This document shows, piece by piece, positions 41,430-50,688 of a DNA stretch of 64,000 nucleotides. This DNA comes from a bacterium. GTDB lineage: Bacteria > UBP6 > UBA1177. The stretch spans positions 1-64,000 of the forward strand of contig JAFQZM010000035.1 of the NCBI GenBank assembly GCA_017405875.1, read 5' to 3'. A model generated the notes under the pieces. That model did no database searches and was not told the DNA's origin. It saw only the letters and a list, made by a program, of their open reading frames with translations. Within the stretch, counting starts at the first letter, position 1; each line of letters opens with the position of its first letter. The translations under genes were made by a program, and so were the position numbers.

Positions 41430-42647
41430 TTATGAATGTTTGGGGTATTTGTAGTCTTTGCCTTCGAAATTCTTCAGGTAGACGTAATCATCGTCTTCTC
41501 CCTGAAAATATTTCGGGATGAGGGGGATCTTTCCTCCTCCGCCGGGAGCGTCTATGACATAGTGGGGAACAGCGTAGCCGCTCGTGAATCCGCGGATCTG
41601 CCTGATCATGTCGAGTCCCTCATCGACACTTGTCCTGAAGTGGGCCGAGCCGATGACCGGGTCGCACTGGTAGAGATAGTAAGGTCTGACTCTTGCCATA
41701 AGGAGCTTGTGGAAGAGTTCTGTCATAACTTTTGCATCGTTGTTCACCCCTTTGAGAAGGACTGTCTGGCTGCCGAGAGGGATCCCCGCATCGGCAAGTC
41801 TCGAGCATGCAGCAGAGCTTTCCGGCGTGAGTTCGTCCGGGTGGGTGAAGTGGATGCTTATCATAAGAGGATGGTATTTTTTGAGTATTCTCAGGAGTTT
41901 AGGTGTGATCCTCTGCGGAAGGACGGCGGGGACTTTTGTTCCGAGCCTGATTATTTCTACATGAGGGATAGCCCTGATCCTTGAAAGAAGATAGTCGATC
42001 TTTGCGTCGGGCATGGTGAGCGGATCGCCGCCTGAAATCAGGACATCGCGCACTTCGGTGTGCCTTGCGATGTAGTCGATCGATTCGTTCCAGCACTTCG
42101 AGTTGAATCTGTGAAGTTCGTTTTTGTTTCCTACGACTCTGTGCCTCGTGCAGTAGCGGCAGTATGAGCTGCAGAATTCGGTCGCCAGAAAAAGGACTCT
42201 GTCGGGATAGCGGTGGACAAGGTTCGGGACCGGCGACATCGATTCCTCCGAAAGAGGGTCGGCTGCTTCACCGAAGCTCCTTATAAGTTCGGATGTCCGC
42301 GGGATCATGGTCTTTCTCAGCGGATACTCCGGATCGCGGCCGTAAAGCAGCGAGGCGTAGTAGGGTGTGATCCTGAAGGGAAGCGAAATCTCCTTCATCG
42401 CCGCAAGTTCGTCCTCTGTCAGATCGAACATTTTTGAAAGGGTTCCGGCATCGGTGATCGAGTTTTTGATCTGCCAAAGCCAGCTGTCCCAGTCAGCTTT
42501 TGTCGAGCCCGGGAAAAATTTTTTCTGAAAATCGGAAAGAACTTCCTCGCCCTCAGAGACAAGGGGAACGGAATAAAACGGAACGGAATTCGACCGGCCT
42601 GAGCCAAGCGGGACCTCATCCTCGAGGGAACGCAATTCTTCTTTCAT
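41430..42647 (-). CDS. kamA: Lysine 2,3-aminomutase family radical SAM enzyme
   Basis: A 405-aa PLP- and SAM-dependent aminomutase converting L-lysine to beta-lysine. The cluster cysteines 159, 163 and 166 sit in FCSSYCRYC. Asp329 (QCDP) and Asp366 plus Lys373 (VIDAPGGGGK) correspond to the Asp pair that holds the substrate amino group and the PLP lysine in characterised KamA, so a true lysine enzyme is likely rather than EpmB. Its partner is an ATP-grasp ligase, not the usual N-acetyltransferase (ablB) or kamDE. GC-rich third positions and Gly GGG/Ile ATC codons look more frequent than in ptb-buk. An AGGAGG precedes the ATG. Confidence 0.9.
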   Translation of the reverse strand: MKEELRSLEDEVPLGSGRSNSVPFYSVPLVSEGEEVLSDFQKKFFPGSTKADWDSWLWQIKNSITDAGTLSKMFDLTEDELAAMKEISLPFRITPYYASLLYGRDPEYPLRKTMIPRTSELIRSFGEAADPLSEESMSPVPNLVHRYPDRVLFLATEFCSSYCRYCTRHRVVGNKNELHRFNSKCWNESIDYIARHTEVRDVLISGGDPLTMPDAKIDYLLSRIRAIPHVEIIRLGTKVPAVLPQRITPKLLRILKKYHPLMISIHFTHPDELTPESSAACSRLADAGIPLGSQTVLLKGVNNDAKVMTELFHKLLMARVRPYYLYQCDPVIGSAHFRTSVDEGLDMIRQIRGFTSGYAVPHYVIDAPGGGGKIPLIPKYFQGEDDDYVYLKNFEGKDYKYPKHS

Positions 42648-42802
42648 GGATAACCTCCTGAAATTGTTTGATTTTTAATAGGAATGTGCCGAACGCAGCG
42701 AGAGCTATTCTGCTCTTTTCATAAAAAATGCAAGATAATTTTTTAAAAATCGACAAGTGCAGTATTTTATTGATAAATTTATGCAATAGACCCTGCGGTT
42801 TT

Positions 42803-42830
42803 TTGACAGTAATCTTGCAATTCATAAATT
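42803..42830 (+). promoter_or_regulatory. Promoter upstream of the LPP20-like secreted protein gene
   Basis: TTGACA (42803-42808), 16 bp, TAAATT (42825-42830), 57 bp before the TTG start at 42888. Confidence 0.5.
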
Positions 42831-42887
42831 ACAGGGAATAATGTCCCGCAAATGCGCTTGTGTTGTTCCGGTAAGCAGGAGGATCGA

Positions 42888-43727
42888 TTGAAAAAATATT
42901 TAAAAAAAGTCCTTTTTTTCCTTGTTTTTTTCTCCTTCTTTTCTATTTCGGCTGCAGAAAAGCCGGAGGATTTTTCCCTTTCAAGAAAGGTGACCGACGG
43001 AACTTTGAACTATTCGACATTCGAGCTCGTTATCACTGGAAGCGGCATTCCCGAAACGAACGTCACCAACCTCAACTCTGCCCGCATAACGGCTGAAAAG
43101 GCGGCTGCGGCAAACGCACGCCTGAAGATCGTGAAGATTCTTTCTGGGCTTGTTCTTTCGGGCAAAACCACGGTCGGCGCATATTTCGAGGGCAAAGGTG
43201 ATCCTGATTTTGTCGACAGGCTCGTGAATGTTGCCGACATAAAGGATGTGACTTACGAAAGATTTTATTCCAATTCATCGGTCGATCTGACTTATAAAGT
43301 CAATGTTTCAGGATACTTGCGCAGGATCGTTGAAGAAGCGCGCGAAGAATTTTCAAACAAAAAGGAGCCTCTTGCGGCGGCATCAGATGAAGCTGCGAAA
43401 ACGAAATCAGTCCTGGTCATAAATTTCAAAACGAAAGTCGAGTCGCAGCTTTTCTTTTCGATAGTGAATGAGAAGGGGGAGAAAATCTACGACATTTCGA
43501 TGACTAAAGAGACCCGCAAAAGCCCTGCATCACTTTTTTTCGCAAAGAAAAAGGCTGAAAAACTGATTGAAAAAGAAGGGCTTTCGGGTGAAATCCTTTC
43601 GGTTCCCGCACTTAAGATCAGCGGTTCAGAGATCGTGATAAAAAACAGCGAAGCCGAAAAAATCATGTCGGAACTCAAAAAAGAGTGTTTCGAAGAAGGA
43701 AAAATCGTCGTCGTTTCGGCGGAATAG
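42888..43727 (+). CDS. LPP20-like secreted protein
   Basis: A 279-aa protein starting at TTG 42888, 5 bp after GGAGGA, with a signal peptide ending FSISA|AE (not a lipobox). The first about 140 mature residues resemble the LPP20/DUF-type domain: FELVITGSGIP, ITAEKAAAANARLKIV, then YKVNVSGYLR. The second half repeats a similar theme, INFKTKVES to ALKISGSEIVIKN. This suggests two linked copies or a related domain. Same family style as the lipoproteins at 49479 and 50689. Role unknown; envelope. Confidence 0.7.
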   Translation: MKKYLKKVLFFLVFFSFFSISAAEKPEDFSLSRKVTDGTLNYSTFELVITGSGIPETNVTNLNSARITAEKAAAANARLKIVKILSGLVLSGKTTVGAYFEGKGDPDFVDRLVNVADIKDVTYERFYSNSSVDLTYKVNVSGYLRRIVEEAREEFSNKKEPLAAASDEAAKTKSVLVINFKTKVESQLFFSIVNEKGEKIYDISMTKETRKSPASLFFAKKKAEKLIEKEGLSGEILSVPALKISGSEIVIKNSEAEKIMSELKKECFEEGKIVVVSAE

Positions 43728-43738
43728 CCCGCAAATTC

Positions 43739-43765
43739 TTGACAAAAGCCCTACAATTTTAATAA
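43739..43765 (+). promoter_or_regulatory. Possible promoter of the fabD-acpP-fabF cluster
   Basis: TTGACA (43739-43744), 15 bp, TAATAA (43760-43765), in the 71-bp gap before fabD. The spacer is one or two bases shorter than usual. Confidence 0.4.
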
Positions 43766-43798
43766 AAAAGCGCCCGTAACGCGGCTTTTTGAGGTGAT

Positions 43799-44743
43799 AT
43801 GGCTAAAACAGCTTTTATTTTTCCGGGTCAGGGTTCGCAATATGCCGGAATGGGGCGTGAATTCGTCCATGATTTCAAAGTTTTTTCCGAAGTTTTCGAA
43901 GAGGCGTCAGCTAAGCTCGGTTTCGATCTGCTCAAAACTGTGACTGAAGGAACAAACGAAGAACTGATGCAGACTGAAGTGACGCAGCCGGCGATACTCA
44001 CAGTTTCAAAGGCGATACTTGAAGTTATAAAGCAGGAATTCGGCGTAAACAGCGATTTTACGGCGGGCTTAAGTCTGGGTGAATATACGGCGCTCGTTCA
44101 TGCAGGTGCTTTGAATTTTGCTGATGCGGTCGCTATTGCTAAAGAGCGCGGTCGTATAATGCAGGAAGCGGTTCCCGAAGGTGTCGGCGCGATGGCTCCG
44201 ATAGTAGGGTTAACTTATGATGAAGTTGCTGAATTTATTAAAGAAATAAAAGGTCTTGGGGTTGTTGAGATTTCAAATTTCAATTCTCCCTCGCAGGTCG
44301 TTGTTTCGGGAAATATCGAAGCAGTCCAAGCGGCTGTCGATTTTATAAAGAAAAACGCAAAAACAAGGATAAAAGCGCTTTTCCTTCCCGTCAGCGCACC
44401 TTTCCACACTTCGATGCTTAAAGACGCTTCCGAAAAATTTGCAGAAATTATCGGAAATGTTGAGGTCTCGCCGATGGATCAGCCTGTTCTGTCAAACGTT
44501 ACGGGCCTGCCTTACACCGATATTTCCGAAGTGAAACCTGCACTCGTAAAGCAGTTTTACAGCACCGTTCTCTGGAAGCCTTCAGTCGATTTCATGCTGC
44601 AAAACGGCGTTGACAGTTTTGTCGAAATAGGGCCGGGAACTTCGCTTTCGGGGCTTGTAAGAAAAACTGCCGCAGCGGCTGGAATTGAAGTGAAAATTCA
44701 AAATGTTGAAAATATGGAAACTTTTAAGAACCTGAATTTTTAG
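43799..44743 (+). CDS. fabD: Malonyl-CoA-ACP transacylase
   Basis: A 314-aa FabD, moving malonyl groups from CoA to ACP in type II fatty-acid synthesis. FPGQGSQYAGMG near 7-18 and the nucleophile Ser in GLSLGEYTAL near 95-99 are clear. The QQ/ER pair (VTQPAIL, KERGRIMQ) and the His of PVSAPFHT follow. It is first in the FabD-ACP-FabF row. Confidence 0.94.
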   Translation: MAKTAFIFPGQGSQYAGMGREFVHDFKVFSEVFEEASAKLGFDLLKTVTEGTNEELMQTEVTQPAILTVSKAILEVIKQEFGVNSDFTAGLSLGEYTALVHAGALNFADAVAIAKERGRIMQEAVPEGVGAMAPIVGLTYDEVAEFIKEIKGLGVVEISNFNSPSQVVVSGNIEAVQAAVDFIKKNAKTRIKALFLPVSAPFHTSMLKDASEKFAEIIGNVEVSPMDQPVLSNVTGLPYTDISEVKPALVKQFYSTVLWKPSVDFMLQNGVDSFVEIGPGTSLSGLVRKTAAAAGIEVKIQNVENMETFKNLNF

Positions 44744-44752
44744 GAGAAAGTC

Positions 44753-44986
44753 ATGTATTTCGAAAAAATCGCCGACATCGTAAGACATCATCTCGCTCTT
44801 GATGAAAGTATCAAAATAACTCCCGAATCATCGCTTAAGGAAATGAAGATCGATTCATTGGATGTTGTTGAAATAATCATGAAAATAGAAGATGCTTTCG
44901 AAATCGAGATTCCTGATGAAAAACTCAAGGAATTCCAGAACTTGGGCGATATCGCAAATTATATCAAGTCAGTAAAAGAGTCTTAG
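44753..44986 (+). CDS. acpP: Acyl carrier protein
   Basis: A 77-aa ACP with a DSLD motif. Ser35 receives the phosphopantetheine arm (MKIDSLDVVEI). Length, acidity and the four-helix pattern are standard. It sits 9 bp after fabD and 3 bp before fabF. Confidence 0.95.
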   Translation: MYFEKIADIVRHHLALDESIKITPESSLKEMKIDSLDVVEIIMKIEDAFEIEIPDEKLKEFQNLGDIANYIKSVKES

Positions 44987-44989
44987 TTC

Positions 44990-46231
44990 ATGCTTAAAAG
45001 AGTCGCTGTCACCGGTCTTGGATGCGTAACACCTTTCGGTATCGGGAGGTGCGCGTTTTTTGAGAGCCTCGTTGCCGGAAAATCGGCAGTCTCGCTGATT
45101 TCTTCTTTCGACACATCGGATTTCAAGACAAAAATCGCCGCTGAAATCAAAAATTTCGATGCAAGTTTATATCTTCCGAAAAACGAAACGCGGAAAATGG
45201 ACCGTTTCACGCAGTTTGCGGCAGTTGCGGCAAAGGACGCACTTCTTGATTCAAAAATCGATTTGGAGAAACTCGACAAAAGCCGTTTCGGAGTTGTTTT
45301 AGGGGTCGGTTTCGGCGGGATTTCAACAATCTTAGAGCAGCACAAGATCCTGCTCGAACGAGGTCCAAGGCGGGTTTCGCCTTTTGGTGTGCCGATGTGT
45401 ATCCCGAATATGGCGGCGGGAAATCTTTCGATCCTTTTCGGTGCAAGAGGAGTGTGCGAAACGGTTTCCACTGCCTGCGCTTCTGCTTCGCATGCGATCG
45501 CTACTGCTGCAAGACTCATTCAGAGAGGAAATGCCGACATAATTATCTGCGGCGGAAGTGAAGCGCCGATAAATCCGCTTGTTCTCGCGGCGTTTTCATC
45601 GATGCAGGCCCTTTCAAAACGAAACGACGAGCCGGAAAAAGCTTCAAGACCTTTTGACAAAAACCGCGACGGATTTGTTTTGGGCGAGGGGAGCGGGATA
45701 GTGATTTTAGAATCTTTCGAGCACGCTCTTTCGCGAAATGCCAGGATTTATGCCGAGATTGCAGGAGCCGGAAGTTCGGCCGACGCTTATCACATAACTT
45801 CGCCCGATCCCGATGCAAAAGGGGCTGAAAGCGCGATGCGTGCGGCGCTTCTCGATGCAGGAACGGATGCTTCGGGAGTCGATCTGGTCGTTGCCCACGG
45901 AACTGGAACTTTGGCGAATGACCCGATTGAAACAAAGGCAATCAAAGCGGTTTTCGGCGAAAAAGCTTACAAAACTCCGGTCGTTTCAATAAAATCGATG
46001 CTCGGGCATACTTTGGGCGCGGCAGCGGCATTGGAAGCGGTCTCGGCAGTTTCTTCGATAGTTTACAGCATTATTCCGCCGACAATAAACCAGGAGATGC
46101 AGGACTCGGAATGCGATCTCGACTATGTTCCGAATGTCGCAAGAAAAGCTGATTTAAAGTATGTCATGACCGATTCATTCGGTTTCGGCGGGCAGAATTC
46201 AGTTTTGATTTTTAAATCTGTAAACAGTTGA
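44990..46231 (+). CDS. fabF: Beta-ketoacyl-ACP synthase II
   Basis: A 413-aa condensing enzyme elongating acyl-ACP with malonyl-ACP. The Cys-His-His triad is Cys163 in STACASA, His303 in AHGTGT and His340 in MLGHTLGAAAA. Family length. The cluster here lacks fabG and fabH. It converges on gmd, with 11 bp between stops. Confidence 0.94.
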   Translation: MLKRVAVTGLGCVTPFGIGRCAFFESLVAGKSAVSLISSFDTSDFKTKIAAEIKNFDASLYLPKNETRKMDRFTQFAAVAAKDALLDSKIDLEKLDKSRFGVVLGVGFGGISTILEQHKILLERGPRRVSPFGVPMCIPNMAAGNLSILFGARGVCETVSTACASASHAIATAARLIQRGNADIIICGGSEAPINPLVLAAFSSMQALSKRNDEPEKASRPFDKNRDGFVLGEGSGIVILESFEHALSRNARIYAEIAGAGSSADAYHITSPDPDAKGAESAMRAALLDAGTDASGVDLVVAHGTGTLANDPIETKAIKAVFGEKAYKTPVVSIKSMLGHTLGAAAALEAVSAVSSIVYSIIPPTINQEMQDSECDLDYVPNVARKADLKYVMTDSFGFGGQNSVLIFKSVNS

Positions 46232-46242
46232 TTTTCTTGGGA

Positions 46243-47382
46243 TTATTCGCCGTAATTTTCTCTGACAAAGTAGTTGTTGCCGATAAGAAGAGCCTCTTTT
46301 TTCGCGTCTTCGATATCTGCGAGCATCATTTCTTTTGCAAGTTCTTCGACAGATGTTCCGGCTTTCCAGCCAAGCGTTTTTTCAGCTTTCGCCGGATTTC
46401 CGAGAAGGATATCGACTTCAGTCGGACGGAAGTATCTGGGATCGACGCTGATTACGACCTGGCCTTTTTTGATTTTTATTTCTTTAGTAAATTCAGAGAG
46501 TTTTGCTTCATCTATCTCTTCAACTACTCCTTTTTCGTCAACTCCTTTTCCAATAAACGCGACCTTTATTCCGACGCATTCGAAAACCATTCTGACAAAA
46601 TCGCGGATCGAAGAAGTCCTGCCGGTTGCGATGACGAAATCGTCAGGTTTTTCGTTCTGCAGAATGAGCCACATCGCCTTGACATAGTCTTTCGCATGTC
46701 CCCAGTCGCGCTTTGCATCGAGGTTTCCGAGGTAAAGCATATCCTGAAGACCGAGGATTATCCTTGCCGCCGCGCGGGTTATCTTTCTCGTGACGAAAGT
46801 CTCGCCTCTTCGCGGTGACTCGTGGTTGAAAAGTATTCCGTTGCTTGCGAAAATCCCGTAAGATTCACGGTAGTTCACCGTTATCCAGTATGCGTAGATC
46901 TTTGCCGCCGCGTAAGGGCTCCGCGGATAAAACGGCGTTTTTTCGCTCTGCGGAACTTCGGCGGCTTTTCCGAAAAGCTCTGAAGTCGAAGCCTGATAGA
47001 ATCTCGTCGTTTTCTCCATGCCTAAAATCCTTATTCCTTCAAGCAGACGGAGAGTTCCCAAAGCATCGGAATTTGCGGTGTATTCCGCTGTTTCAAACGA
47101 AACTTTGACGTGCGACTGTGCCGCTAAATTGTAGATCTCGTCAGGCTGGACTTCCTGCATGATTCTGATGAGGTTCGTCGCGTCGGTGAGATCGCCGTAA
47201 TGCAGCGTGAATTTCCTGTTTTTATCGTGGATGTCTTTGTAGATGTGGTCTATCCTGTCGGTGTTGAAGGAGGAACTTCTCCTTTTTATGCCGTGGACTT
47301 CGTAACCTTTTTCAAGCAGCAACTCGGCCAGATACGAGCCGTCCTGCCCTGTGATGCCGGTGATGAGAGCTTTTTTCGTCAT
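46243..47382 (-). CDS. gmd: GDP-mannose 4,6-dehydratase
   Basis: A 379-aa short-chain dehydrogenase/reductase making GDP-4-keto-6-deoxymannose, the precursor of GDP-fucose, rhamnose and other surface sugars. [14 protein letters not shown] (9-22) binds NADP, and the [12 protein letters not shown] motif carries the YxxxK pair near 150-154. [16 protein letters not shown] and [16 protein letters not shown] are Gmd hallmarks. It starts at ATG 47382 (GGGGGT upstream), not at 47403. No partner enzyme (Fcl/Rmd) is next to it. Confidence 0.94.
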   Translation of the reverse strand: MTKKALITGITGQDGSYLAELLLEKGYEVHGIKRRSSSFNTDRIDHIYKDIHDKNRKFTLHYGDLTDATNLIRIMQEVQPDEIYNLAAQSHVKVSFETAEYTANSDALGTLRLLEGIRILGMEKTTRFYQASTSELFGKAAEVPQSEKTPFYPRSPYAAAKIYAYWITVNYRESYGIFASNGILFNHESPRRGETFVTRKITRAAARIILGLQDMLYLGNLDAKRDWGHAKDYVKAMWLILQNEKPDDFVIATGRTSSIRDFVRMVFECVGIKVAFIGKGVDEKGVVEEIDEAKLSEFTKEIKIKKGQVVISVDPRYFRPTEVDILLGNPAKAEKTLGWKAGTSVEELAKEMMLADIEDAKKEALLIGNNYFVRENYGE

Positions 47383-47549
47383 TTTTGACCCCCGAAAAAA
47401 CATTGACCCGAAATTTTAAGGAAAAGGGAGGAAAAGGCAAATTTCGCCGCGCCGCTTTTGCCGCCGCTGTTTTTCTGTCGAAATATTGAAATGTCGTTCC
47501 GCCGCCTCGAAATATCGACATAAAATTGGCGGCAAAGACAGACAAAAAA

Positions 47550-47578
47550 TTGCTTTTTTATCATGGTTTTCAATAATA
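47550..47578 (+). promoter_or_regulatory. Possible promoter of the OMP-LPP20 lipoprotein cluster
   Basis: TTGCTT (47550-47555), 17 bp, ATAATA (47573-47578), 28 bp before ATG 47606. A partial inverted repeat (TGTCGAAATATT / AAATATCGACA) lies between 47477 and 47521 and could be a regulator site. Confidence 0.4.
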
Positions 47579-47605
47579 ATACGATTTTTATTTTTTGAGG
47601 GAATC

Positions 47606-49453
47606 ATGAAAAAATTTCTGCTTATTGTCTTTTGCCTGATATCGGTTTTCCAGCTTTCCGCCGTCGAGGACACTTCTCTTCTGAAATCTGACGAAACTCA
47701 GAAAAGTTATGAAAGAAAGGCTGTCATGGGATTCGGCGACATCGGCTTCATGCAGGATTCTGTCAAAGTTCCTATGCGCTACTGCGAATACAACGAAAAA
47801 GGCGAGGGAAGGTGCGTTCCGTGGACTTTTTCGGTGAATTATCCGCTTGACGCAAATGAAAAGCTGAAAGCTGCGAAGATTTTCTACCAGTGGACGATCA
47901 CAAACCGCTTCGACAAGATAATTCTTGGCGACAACGTCGCTTTCATGCGGACAAAAGGCGGTGAGGTGAAGATCGATTTAGGAGGAAAGATCCCGACTTT
48001 CCGTGCAGGAACGAGCGACCGCGCCACTTTCAGAAGGCATCTGGAGCACTATCTCAATTCTGATGTCAGAAAAGTTTTCGGAAACCTGCTTGACGCGAGT
48101 GCTGAGCAGAGGTATTCGGAACTTTCCGAGAAAGAGCAGGAGACTTTCATGGTGACGAAGGCGAAGGAACTTGGTCTTTCGGCGGCTTTTGTCAAAAATC
48201 TTCTCAATTCTTCCTATGTTTTCGCGGCTCATGTCGCTCCGATCGGCGGAGCCGGCAGGGTCATCCGCTCAAAGCACAAATCGGCTGTTACCGGGCTTCA
48301 CTACTATTCTTTCGATGTCGAGATCGAACTTTCGGTAAACGTTGTTTTCATGATTTACCGCTACAACTACGAGACGAAACGCTTCGAGCATTACGGTGAT
48401 ATCGTGGGACATTCGGGCGGAATTACAGGCTCGACCGATACCGCGCTTCAGATAATCCCGACTCCGAAGCAGGTCATGTCTGTTTTCAACGACACTTTCC
48501 GCACCGCGATAAAGGCGGCTTCGCTGAACGCAAACTATCAGCTTAAGCAGGATGACAATTTCGCGATCTTCATGCCGGTAAAAAGCAGCGACGGCAAAAA
48601 AATCGAAAGCAGTTTCGGAGTTATGGAAGATATCAGAATCGACCATCCTTTCGAGATCCTTGAAACTGTTGACGGCAAGACTCAGCGCAAAGGTTTTGCA
48701 AGGGCTCGTGAAGTTTCTATCAACTGCAATGACAGTGCCGCGCCGACAATAATCAAAGTGACGAACGGTGACGCGGAAGAAGGCGACCAGCTGCGCGAAT
48801 ATCCGTGGACCGGCCTTTATTTCAATCTCGGACTGGAAAACAGCGGAGTGCAGATAAGCGGATTGCAGGTAGATGGAAGAGATGATAAAGAAGGAGATGC
48901 AGGAAAATGGATGTTCGGTCCCGGACTTCATCTCGGAACAACGGTCGATCTTGGTTTTGTGCTGAACAGATCTGCTCTCAGCGAATTTTATTTGAGTGTA
49001 TTTTTGGATTTGAATTTTGGTATGAAAACTTGGTACGATGCAGCTGAAGACAGTTATGATCTGGATACTTTTCCTGTTTGGTTCGGCGGTGGTTTAGGCA
49101 TTGCGAAAAGGTTTTATATGGGGTCGGCAGGATTTTTCATTGCTCCGGCAATCGACGCTTCTTATCACGGCACTCTGAATGAGGGATTGGATTTTCAGCA
49201 TTTTACGGTGACACCGCAAATTCAGCTTGGTTTCAGCACAACCCCGAGTTTTGATTTTATAGTAAAAGCGGGTTGGAATTTAGGTTTTCTTACCAAAGCA
49301 GAATCGCATGGATATGGTGCTGAAAAAGATGCTTTAAGCAGTTATTCTCCTTTTGTCCACGGAATTTATACCTCGCTCGACTTCAACTTCCATCTTCCGA
49401 TAGTGAGCGCGATGGCGAGAATGTATACGCCTTCTTCAAATGTGTGCAGATGA
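47606..49453 (+). CDS. Outer-membrane protein with N-terminal globular and C-terminal beta-barrel parts
   Basis: A 615-aa secreted protein; signal peptide ends QLSA|VE. ATG 47606 has GAGGG 5 bp upstream, unlike the ATG at 47486. Residues about 20-400 are a globular domain rich in charged strands. From about 415 (YFNLGLENSGVQISGL) to the end it is a string of amphipathic strands with Gly and aromatics, as in 8-stranded OMPs. Ends SNVCR, not the usual Phe/Trp. Next genes are LPP20-like lipoproteins on the same strand, so it may be their outer-membrane anchor. Family not identified. Confidence 0.6.
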   Translation: MKKFLLIVFCLISVFQLSAVEDTSLLKSDETQKSYERKAVMGFGDIGFMQDSVKVPMRYCEYNEKGEGRCVPWTFSVNYPLDANEKLKAAKIFYQWTITNRFDKIILGDNVAFMRTKGGEVKIDLGGKIPTFRAGTSDRATFRRHLEHYLNSDVRKVFGNLLDASAEQRYSELSEKEQETFMVTKAKELGLSAAFVKNLLNSSYVFAAHVAPIGGAGRVIRSKHKSAVTGLHYYSFDVEIELSVNVVFMIYRYNYETKRFEHYGDIVGHSGGITGSTDTALQIIPTPKQVMSVFNDTFRTAIKAASLNANYQLKQDDNFAIFMPVKSSDGKKIESSFGVMEDIRIDHPFEILETVDGKTQRKGFARAREVSINCNDSAAPTIIKVTNGDAEEGDQLREYPWTGLYFNLGLENSGVQISGLQVDGRDDKEGDAGKWMFGPGLHLGTTVDLGFVLNRSALSEFYLSVFLDLNFGMKTWYDAAEDSYDLDTFPVWFGGGLGIAKRFYMGSAGFFIAPAIDASYHGTLNEGLDFQHFTVTPQIQLGFSTTPSFDFIVKAGWNLGFLTKAESHGYGAEKDALSSYSPFVHGIYTSLDFNFHLPIVSAMARMYTPSSNVCR

Positions 49454-49478
49454 TATGAAATATTTTATGGAGGAAAAA

Positions 49479-50681
49479 ATGAGAAAGTTTTTGGTATTAA
49501 TGCTTGTTTTGGCGCTCTGCCTTGCCGGTTGTTCCAACAAATGCGATTTCAAAAAACAGCAGACTCCGGCTCTTTACGAAGCGACTTTCGTCGAAAGCAG
49601 CGGCACTGGTGAAATGATGATCAAGGCGACGGGTATCGGCTGCTCGGTCGAAGAGGCACTGGAAGAAGCCAAAAAAACTGCCGTCTGGTTCGTTCTTGAA
49701 GGCGGTGACAAGCCTATCCTCAAAACTCAGGCTGAAAAAACGAGAGCTTACGGCCTTGAAATGCAGATGTATGCGAATCCGGTCAAATATATCCGCTGGA
49801 TCTCCGACATAAAATCGAAGAAAAAAGAGGGCGGAAAAACAAAAGTCACATACCTCTTCAAAATTGATGTCGCGATGATTCAGCAGGAGCTCGCGGCAGC
49901 CGAAATAATCACTTCGACTGAGGATCTGGGCGAAAGCATGGGACTTCCGACAGTTTCCGTTTTTGCCGACAAAGGCGGTGATTTCGCAAAAACTGCTGTC
50001 AGCGCGCTTCAGGAATACCTTCAGGACAACTCTTTCGAAGTTTACAAGGCGGCTCAGGGAGACACTGTCAACAAGATCGTTGCAAAAATGGCTGCTCTCG
50101 AAGGTGCTGAGACCGATCCGATGCACGACATGGCTTTGAGTTTCGGCACGGACATCTATGCAAAAGTCAACTATTCCGGTGTTCAGGGAAGCGTCGGCAC
50201 GAAAGCATCGGTCGCAGTCGAAGTTTTTGAAACGGCGACGGGCAAAATGCTCGGAACGACGACCGGATATTCGGCTGAAAGGCGTGTTACCGACGCAAAC
50301 GCGCTCGTTCAGGAGGCGATAAACGACGCAAGTGCCAAAGTCATCAGCCAGATCCGCAAAGAGTGGATGGAGATGAGCAAAAAAGGGAAACCTTTCAAAC
50401 TTGCAGTCCTTTCCAACAGCACTGACGGCGCGGCTGTCGATGAAGCAGTATATAGCGCTCTCAAAGGGCTTTCCACAAGGCAGATCAAACGTCAGGCGGG
50501 TGGAAAATCGACATTCTCATACATCGTTTACCTCAAGGATATTCCGAACGCTTACGAGTTTTTCCTTGCCCTCAAGAAGGCTTACAGCGGTCCCGGTCAG
50601 CTTGAAAAGGTGAGCGACGCCGGTTCTTTCCTTGTTATCAAAGCGGCAGGAAACGGGGAAGTCGAACTTGTAATAGAATAG
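49479..50681 (+). CDS. LPP20-like/DUF6175-like lipoprotein
   Basis: A 400-aa lipoprotein, lipobox LAG|C (Cys18). An LPP20-like domain MMIKATGIGCSVEEALEEAKKTAV near 45-68 is followed by a domain (PTVSVFADKGGDFAKTAVSAL, then LSFGTDIYAKVNYS, then DANALVQEAINDASAKVISQI) whose layout recalls the CsgG/FlgT/DUF6175 group that forms envelope complexes. A last domain (KLAVLSNSTDGAAVDEAV) may repeat this fold. Start ATG 49479 has GGAGGA 6 bp upstream. 25 bp after the OMP gene. Confidence 0.65.
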   Translation: MRKFLVLMLVLALCLAGCSNKCDFKKQQTPALYEATFVESSGTGEMMIKATGIGCSVEEALEEAKKTAVWFVLEGGDKPILKTQAEKTRAYGLEMQMYANPVKYIRWISDIKSKKKEGGKTKVTYLFKIDVAMIQQELAAAEIITSTEDLGESMGLPTVSVFADKGGDFAKTAVSALQEYLQDNSFEVYKAAQGDTVNKIVAKMAALEGAETDPMHDMALSFGTDIYAKVNYSGVQGSVGTKASVAVEVFETATGKMLGTTTGYSAERRVTDANALVQEAINDASAKVISQIRKEWMEMSKKGKPFKLAVLSNSTDGAAVDEAVYSALKGLSTRQIKRQAGGKSTFSYIVYLKDIPNAYEFFLALKKAYSGPGQLEKVSDAGSFLVIKAAGNGEVELVIE

Positions 50682-50688
50682 GTGTTAT

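Noticed and set aside
43766-43798. Hairpin-like GC-rich element before fabD as terminator
   Set aside because: The stem has internal mismatches and the T-run is only five, and the element lies between the promoter and the start codon.
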